DNA from: Clytia hemisphaerica
Taxonomy: Eukaryota; Cnidaria; Hydrozoa; Leptothecata; Clytiidae
NCBI GenBank assembly: GCA_902728285.1
Contig: CACVBU010000865.1
Location: forward strand, 4,493,015-4,557,014
Direction: 5' to 3'
Length of the DNA stretch: 64,000 bases
Part shown: positions 57,151 to 64,000 of the stretch, one piece after another
Numbering within the stretch: position 1 is the first letter of the stretch
How the letters are laid out: each line of letters opens with the position of its first letter
Translations under genes and position numbers: made by a program
Notes under the pieces: generated by a model
The model's database searches: none
Seen by the model: only the letters and a program-made list of their open reading frames with translations
What the model was told of the DNA's origin: nothing

Positions 57151-58979
57151 AGACAGGTACGTGCCGGGAAGTATCTTATCCATTTGGTGGACTAACTTTC
57201 TTGGGGTTTTTCTTGTTCCTTATGGTAATAAGAATATTTTAAGCTTCTGGGCCACCTGGATTTCTCACCTGGGTATCCATAATGGCGGATTTTTGGTCAT
57301 GTGTGTGACCCCCGTAGGCAAAACTGAAAATTCTTCCAACCCAAATATAGGCATATCATATATCAATCGATCGGAAATTTGATACTGATTAATTTTGAGA
57401 TACAAAGTTGGGTCTGAAAACTTTTCTATCTCGAGATATAAATCACTTTCGTTTTCTCAGGTTTGGCTGCAGTTGTAGGCGGGCTTTCATGGAGTGAGGC
57501 AATTCTTTTAGTCATATCTCAAGAAATATGCTTTTAAACATATCAAAACTTCATGTGCTCCTAGAAAAGGCATTAAAAATTGTTTGTGCAAATTTTCAAT
57601 AAGTTTGCAGTAAAAATGTGTATTTTACAGACCAGAGTACAATTTCCTTACCATTGAGAAAAGATCTTTTTCTCTCAAAATTGGCCTTTTTGTCTGAAAT
57701 GAATGAGCGAAATGTTTCCCAATAGGGTTTAGAACCAATCACTTCTTCGTAATCTCACTCAGAGGGGTACTTAGGAACAAGTAAGGGCTAAATGTATCCG
57801 GTCAGCACTTTATAAGTATGATTTATGGTAAGACATGATCCCAAAAACAGTGAAATTTCCAAATAATTAATGAAAAATTCTCTCTCATTGCATCTCAACA
57901 TTAAACGCGAACCTTCTGTTCCTTAGATTGACTAATGCAAAGAATTATGAATAATGTAAATCGTTACAGTGTGTATTTTACAGACCAGATTTAAGTGCTT
58001 CTAGGAGCTTGTCTTGTTCTAAAACGCTTTAGATTACTACAGAAATACCTGAACTTGAGAATTTACTGAGTTAATCCGTCAAAATTCGCCAATTCCTTTA
58101 TCTTTATTGTTCATGCATGAAACGAGATTTAGAGGGCTTAGAATCTGTGTTGTCTGTAGGGCCAAAAAACGTCGGCATAATATGGCTTCGAGAGGCGATA
58201 ATCCTAGGCTATTGTAGGAAGCCTAGTGATGGAGCCATATTTGTGAACCTGCTTGGGGCTATTCTGGTTACTGTTACAATTATAAGAGGCGTATAATGGT
58301 CCAATGCATCATTGTGTATCCGCTTTAACTACATGAATACAACACAATGCCTTCAGCTAGTCAGACTGTAGGAATTTTAACTTAAAGCGCTTTAAAGAAG
58401 CTATTGCCATATAAAATAATGCTTTAAGCTACATGTCCAAAATATCCCCGTTTTCTTACAAAAATCTAAGTATAATATTAAGAAATCTTGATTTTAAAAT
58501 TCTTATTTGTTTCGGAGATGGCTTGCTGATGGTGATCCCATTTTCCTTTCCCCTCATGAGAATCATCTGGTCTCTGTGGCTTTGTCAGAACATGAACAAA
58601 CGACTGGACATCCTTCTCCTTGGCAAGCACTGCTAGCTTCGTTGCCGCCTCGTTAAAACATAAAATGAAACAATAGGTATTGATGATCTACCTTGGGAAT
58701 ACCTTGCTAACAACGTCAAAACTTATACAAAGTCTCTGTTGTTCTACTCTTCTCCAGTCTTTTATCTATATCATAACAAAGATAACAGATGCGAAATCAT
58801 CGTCATTTTTCAAAACTCCGATGAAATAATATCGAGTATATAGGATTGAGAGTATAGGATTCAAATTATGATATTCTTATGAAACAGGCTCACAACTTTG
58901 GCATACTTTTTTTTCAAGTCAATAAAAAAACTAATAGCGCGTCGTCGTGCAAACGTCACGATTATTACTTCTCTCATTT

Positions 58980-59133
58980 GAGATGACTTGGAGTTTTTAC
59001 AAGATACTTCACTAATTGGTCATTTAAAGTGATAGAGATGACGCTTTCTTTAGAAAAAGTAATAAGATTCTTTTATTACATCTTAACGACCAACCAAATC
59101 AAATAAGAGCTTGTAAAAACTCCAGCTTGTCCC
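58980..59133. mobile_element. hAT-type MITE, family H3, copy 3 of 3
   Basis: It starts GAGATGACTTGGAGTTTTTA and ends CTCCAGCTTGTCCC. A perfect 8-bp duplication TCTCATTT lies at 58972-58979 and 59134-59141. 154 bp. It is inserted in the spacer of the large inverted repeat. Confidence 0.88.
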
Positions 59134-59316
59134 TCTCATTTGACCAAAATTCAATCCCACAATCCTTTTTTGTTTTAATTCAAAAGTCGTGAAATTCATT
59201 ACTTTTTCTTTGTAATTGAGTGTAATTTGCGTGCAAGCATAATTGACGCAAAGGTTGACGGGATTGAATTTCGGTCAAACAGAAAAATCAATGTCTTTTT
59301 TTAGATTCCATAGTGT

Positions 59317-59700
59317 GCAGAGGGGTCTGAACCCCCCCATTAATATTTCATCCCCCCCTATAAAGGTATCCCCCCTATTTTTAAAATTTTTTGATCCCGC
59401 ACGATTTACAGGGGTCCGAGCCCCCAGCATATAATTTGTACTCCCAGTATTGGGGAAGAATTTTGATGAATGAAATATATTTTTCAGTGTGAATTCGTAC
59501 CAATAGTCAATGAACTTGAAAAATAAACAGTAAACTAATAATTTTTTAACCAAAAAGTTACTATCCCCCCCATTTTTATTTGACCCCCCCCTATAAGCTC
59601 AAACCCCCCATTTTAACTGGAAAATTGCCCATCCCCCCCTATAAAGCCTTCCTTGAAAACTCGGATCCCCCCCTTAAAAAAGGGGGGGGTTCATACTACG
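59317..59700. repeat. poly-C-rich miniature element, second copy
   Basis: GTGTGCAGAGGGGTCTGAAC opens a region with more than a dozen runs of five or more C. It closes with AAAAAAGGGGGGGGTTCATA, which could pair with the C runs. Related to 22075-22372. Confidence 0.65.
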
Positions 59701-61106
59701 GTATGCTATTGGAATGACAAAAGTGATTCAAAAGTATACACGCAGTTGAAATTCTCCATTTCAGCGTATAAAAAAAATTGAAAATAATTATTTTGTGACT
59801 TGAGAGTAACTAGCCGTATGCGCAGCGTCGCACGCTGCGTTTCCCACTATACATCTAAAAAAAACCCAACGGAAGAAAGATAGCTGCTGATTGATGATAA
59901 GATTTTGATTTTATAAAAGAAAGGAGAAAAAAGTTCAACGCCATGAAGAGGAGGCTTTGTAGAGCTTTGTTAGATTTTCGAAAGCTTTTTATAAAACGTT
60001 GTAAACACACACGTTTTAGCATATTAATATATAGATTTTCAAACTATCAAGCGGCAACGAAGCTCGCTTCAAAGACACAATGGAAGATAGACGTCCAGTT
60101 ATGATTTATCCCATGTGAAGGCGCAGTAGTGTACCAAGTATTGACCGTCGTCTAGGAGATCAGGACTAACTCCATATCGGTGCTGTGTTTCACTTAATGA
60201 AAAGTAAATGCTACTTTGCTAGGATCAACCCATACCATGTGATGGTCGTAGGGTGGACAGAAACTCTACAGGCCGTTCAGTGACTGTGCGACAAATCTGT
60301 GCTAGTGTCTAGCAAGCTTGCAAGAAATAAAAACTTTGGGGCTTTGCTCTTTTTTAGGAAAATAATTCAAAGTCTGATGTCTGGCGCATACAAAGCTATC
60401 CAGGCTTAGTGGTCTCAAAGCCAGACTAATTTCGAGTAATTTCATCAAAATTTTATGCTTATGTAGCTACGCAGTTCTGGAAGTAGTAAGCACTTCTCGA
60501 AGTCTCAAAGATAGGCTACACAGATTTCTCGTTACATGCATGAATAATAAAGATATAGGAATTAGAGGATCTTGACGGATTTTACTCAGTAAAATTCTCC
60601 AGCTCGGGTTTTTCCGTGGTAAGTCTAAACATTTTAGGGCAATATAACCACCTAGAAGCACTTAATTCTGGTCTGTATACACACAGCGATTTACATGTAT
60701 TCTTGATTCTTTGCATGTGTCAAACTAAAGAATAAGGTTCAACTTTGTTTAATGTCGAAATACAATGAGAGACTTTGTCAAATATTTGAGTAATAGCTTG
60801 GAAGTTTCACCGTTTTTTGGATCAAATCTTACCAAAAAAACATGCTTATAAAGTGCTAACCAGACACATTTAGCCCTTATATATTCCCCAGGTACCTCTC
60901 TGAGTATAATATGAAGAATCGAGTGGCTCTAAACCTTAGTAAGCATCATTTCACTAATTCATTTCAGACAAAAAGACAAATTTTGAGAGAAAAAGATCTT
61001 TTTTCGACGGTAAGAAAATTGTACTCTGGTCTGTTTAATACACATTTTTTCTGCAAAATTTTTGAAAATTTGCACAAACAATTTTTAATGCCTTTTCTAG
61101 GAGAAA

Positions 61107-63686
61107 TATAATTGAGGAGACATCAATAAAGTTTAGCACGAGTTTAGCCCCTCCCCACGCAGTTACTACAAAACAGTATGTGTAATAAGTGCCTTTTCAG
61201 CACTTTTTTTTAGGACCACCACCCATTACAGTTACTACACCTGGGTAGTAACTGTTTTCAGAAAAAGAATTTAGGCACCACCCTTGCTGTTTGCATTTAC
61301 TACACCAGACATCTTCAGACAAGTCTTCAACATCAAAGTCGACAAGTCCATTTCTGTCCATTTCTCTAACTTGCAACAACAGAAAAGCCAAAAAGTTTTC
61401 AAAAAACGACACAGGATTGACACAGAACTGACCAATGGAATTGCGGTATATGGCTCAATGTCATGGTTTAACAAAACTCTTACCAAAAGAGACGCACTGT
61501 CCGCGCAATAAGTCACCACCCAAAACAGCAGCAACCTACTATACTTTTAAGACATTTTTCTTTGTAAAAGAACACTTAAAAACACTACAATGACTTCTAA
61601 GTTGTAGCGATAAAGTTTTATCGCTAATTTTCTATTGCAAATTTTGTTATTGTTATCGATAAGTTTCTATCACTAAATTGCAGCCATCGGAACGAAGCGC
61701 ACCAGACCGTTCTAGGGCCCCTTTAGCAGTCCGTCACAATGAGCGATATTTCGATCCCACAGAAGCGCTTCAAAACACCAGCTTTTTTCAAGTTTTGTCT
61801 CGTCCCAAACGCTTCAATCTTGCGTAGGCTTAGGGGTCAAGACTAGAACCCACAATATGAGACATTTGCCTGACCAAAAAAAAATCATCATCGTCAATTT
61901 TGTTAATTGTCAGAATCGTTTACTCATTTTAAAAATGAAGTTTGAGTGACACAAAAATCGCGCGATAAAACAAAGCACTAGAAAAACGCCCACTGAAAAT
62001 TGAAACTAGAATTTATTGAATATTTCACTAATGAAGTATCAAACTTTTTGTTTTTTGTAATTATCATAAATTCATAGTTTTTAAATACTATTTTTTGAAA
62101 GTCAAAGGACAATTAAAGTGAATTTAAGATGATTGGGTGGATATTGGGCGGACGGGCGTTTTTGAACGTTCCGAGATTGGAAATTAGACGAGAGTAAAAG
62201 ACGGGGGTATTTTAGTATGTAATATTAAATTCTTTTTTATTTTATTTTTATTTTTTGCGAATGCACAGGAATGCAAAATGAATTTTTTGATTTTTGAATT
62301 AAGGAAACATAATGTAATATATTATATTTGATTGTCAAAGCCAAAATATATTTTTTTACTTTACAAATGATCTGCGGTGTTGTTTCGTCACTTACCCCGG
62401 GATTGTTTTAGTAGACACTTTGGTCACGTGAATAAAAACACGCGTATATGTTGAACACGACCAGACGTTACTAATCGATAAAATTGATTATCAATTAAAA
62501 TTTATAGTTAATCGATAATTAATTGATTGATTAAATATCGATTAAAAACGATAGTATAGTCTAGACCCGACTGTGGACTGACCGAACAGTCACGGAAATC
62601 CTTGCATTTGCACGGGGTGTGTATTTGCAACAGTTTCAACGATTTTTTCCGACCCTGTGCAAATGAGCTAGAACGTGTAAGGCAAAATGCGCAAAAATTA
62701 ACAAATCTCAACTTTAAAATGAAAATGGCATAAAACAAAGACGAATGGCATTTTCATTTTCTCTTTAGCAGGCTAGCTCTAAAGCTATAAAACAGCATCT
62801 AATAACATGAAAACCAGAATATGATTCTTCAATGGGAATCAAAACTATAAAGTGCACTTGCAAACATCAATTTGTCAGATCTAGCATAGGGTACAAAGTC
62901 CAAGCATGCGTTTCCCATAATTTTAGTATGAAGAGTTAGGAAAAACTATTGATTTCGCTAATGTAAACAAATATTTTCATTCATTTTTTTCTCCAAGAGA
63001 GACAGAAAAAATTCTCTTCTTGAACAAAGGGCAAGTGTTGCTATTGTTTGCAGTATTACCTATAATTTTGAGCAAGTGTACGGGCCCAAATTATAATAGA
63101 TCAATATTCTATGATTGGATATAATTTAGATTATTGATAAGTGTAAGGAAGCGATCAATTTTAGATTTATATCCAAATATAGTAACAGTTTTTGAATATT
63201 GATTTAATATTGACAAAAGAATAAAGTGCAAGATGTTGTTATAGACAGAGTCTATGGATAAAATACACTAAGAATAAACTGAAACATAAAAATGTACACA
63301 TAAAGACTGATACTTGTATATGTAAGACGGTTCCCATTTAAGGTTCACCCTTATTAGGGTTCCCACTTAGGTTCCCTCATCCCACTTTTCTGGTATGCCT
63401 ATTTTTATATCTACTCTTGAATTTTAACAATCACATAAAGGACTTTAAATAAAAAACAATTACAAAAGAAAGAAAAAAATGAAGAAAATCCATTGTGTAT
63501 ACAAAGAGTTATATAATTTAGTTTGTTTTTTGTGGATAGGGAAATTCCATGGGGAAGTTCCCTGACATTAAGGGAAGGAGTATCTTTACATTGGCAGAAG
63601 AGGGCACAGCTGTGTTAGATCATTTAACCCCCTTTTTCTTTTGTTTTCCTGTTTAAGTAAAGGTTTTTTTTATTTTTTTCTTCTTT
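61107..63686. other. no gene seen
   Basis: Intergenic. At 61150-61320 words such as CAGTTACTACA and GGTAGTAACTG near CCACCACCC recall the interior of the 26730-27311 element. 62470-62550 is dense in ATCGAT/TTAATTGATT words. No exon could be supported. Confidence 0.35.
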
Positions 63687-64000
63687 CAGTTACATCAAAA
63701 TGCCTCGAAAATGTCAATATGAAAATTGCGTAATCAGAGAACGTATGTCTCGCTCATTATAAAAAGGCCGAGACAAACTTTCAATAATTGGATTGTAACA
63801 TCGAGTTAAGTCTCTTTTGTTAAGTCACCAGGGGGTAAATAAAACAGACCTTAATACATTTATCGTTCGTTTCAACTTGACCATTTGTTTAAAACTCAGC
63901 CTCCTAAATATTTGGGGTAGGTAAAATATGTACAAAGAAATTCATACTTTTCCAACCCGGCCAATCTTTAAAAAAGAAGCGAACAATAAAATGTAATTAC
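63687..64000. repeat. 314-bp repeat, copy B, cut by the window edge
   Basis: Reverse-complement copy of 30814-31127 with only a few differences. It runs to the last base of the window, so its end is unknown. Confidence 0.9.

Larger units (their letters stand above)
57551..61106. repeat. large inverted repeat, 0.6-kb arms, 2.3-kb spacer
   Basis: 57551-58160 matches the reverse complement of about 60505-61106 along its length. Shared words include AAAAGGCATTAAAAATTGTT, GCACTTTATAAG, GAATTTACTGAGT and TTATTCATGCATG-like TTCATGCATG. The arms differ at many sites. Within each arm the word ACAGACCAGA occurs twice about 350 bp apart, so the arm itself contains an old duplication. The spacer holds a hAT MITE (58980-59133) and a C-rich element (59317-59700). 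No coding region was found in 56567-64000. Confidence 0.8.

Noticed and set aside
61142..61320. Possible third copy of the 26730-27311 element
   Set aside because: Only short words (CAGTTACTACA, CCACCACCC) are shared; no terminal repeats could be aligned.
61197..61534. Overlapping small frames with a C-x2-C motif
   Set aside because: Three mutually overlapping frames on both strands within repeat-like DNA; no splice support and no known domain.

Overview
The window is AT-rich, intron-rich nuclear DNA from an animal. It has spliced genes with GT-AG introns and short exons, animal-specific families (a CARD-caspase, a claudin-like four-TM protein, hnRNP H/F, RBM22) and a very dense load of small DNA transposons. 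Nothing I can read fixes the phylum. An invertebrate is likely from the compact introns and the many miniature inverted-repeat elements, but that is inference.

Layout. (1) 1-6.3 kb: miniature elements, then a minus-strand gene (3122-6243, five exons) for a small unrecognised type I membrane protein. (2) 6.3-14.6 kb: no gene I can support; it holds a 698-bp hAT-type element with a perfect 8-bp target duplication, a perfect 15-copy 18-bp minisatellite, a tRNA-like SINE and a TTAA-flanked element. (3) 15.1-26.15 kb, minus strand: a ten-exon hnRNP H/F gene (468 aa, three quasi-RRMs). Its last intron hosts an apparently intact 4.0-kb Harbinger transposon with both expected genes, a DDE transposase (433 aa, plus strand) and a spliced MADF-BESS DNA-binding protein (351 aa, minus strand). 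(4) 26.2-30.3 kb: intergenic, filled with inverted-repeat elements. (5) 30.3-39.8 kb, plus strand: an eight-exon RBM22 gene (454 aa, spliceosome). (6) 40.8-45.1 kb, minus strand: a claudin-like gene convergent with RBM22. A palindromic 96-bp element lies between the two genes. The first intron carries a 5'-truncated LINE and a large foldback with six perfect TGACGTCA sites. (7) 45.1-50.4 kb: element-rich intergenic DNA. (8) 50.4-56.6 kb, minus strand: a six-exon CARD-containing caspase (449 aa) with H280/C319 and the QACQG active-site form. (9) 56.6-64 kb: no gene seen; a roughly 3.5-kb inverted repeat with 0.6-kb arms, and the edge of a 314-bp repeat that also occurs inverted in RBM22 intron 1.

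The host genes are unrelated: two RNA-processing genes (hnRNP H, RBM22), one membrane-junction-like protein, one cell-death protease and one unknown surface protein. All exon chains were assembled by hand from splice sites and reading phase. Each one closes in frame, which is the main support for the boundaries. The most interesting items are the two-gene Harbinger with nested inverted ends inside hnRNP H, the CRE-rich foldback, the repeated xETD-G sites in the caspase, a young three-copy hAT miniature family with perfect 8-bp duplications, and the unknown membrane protein.
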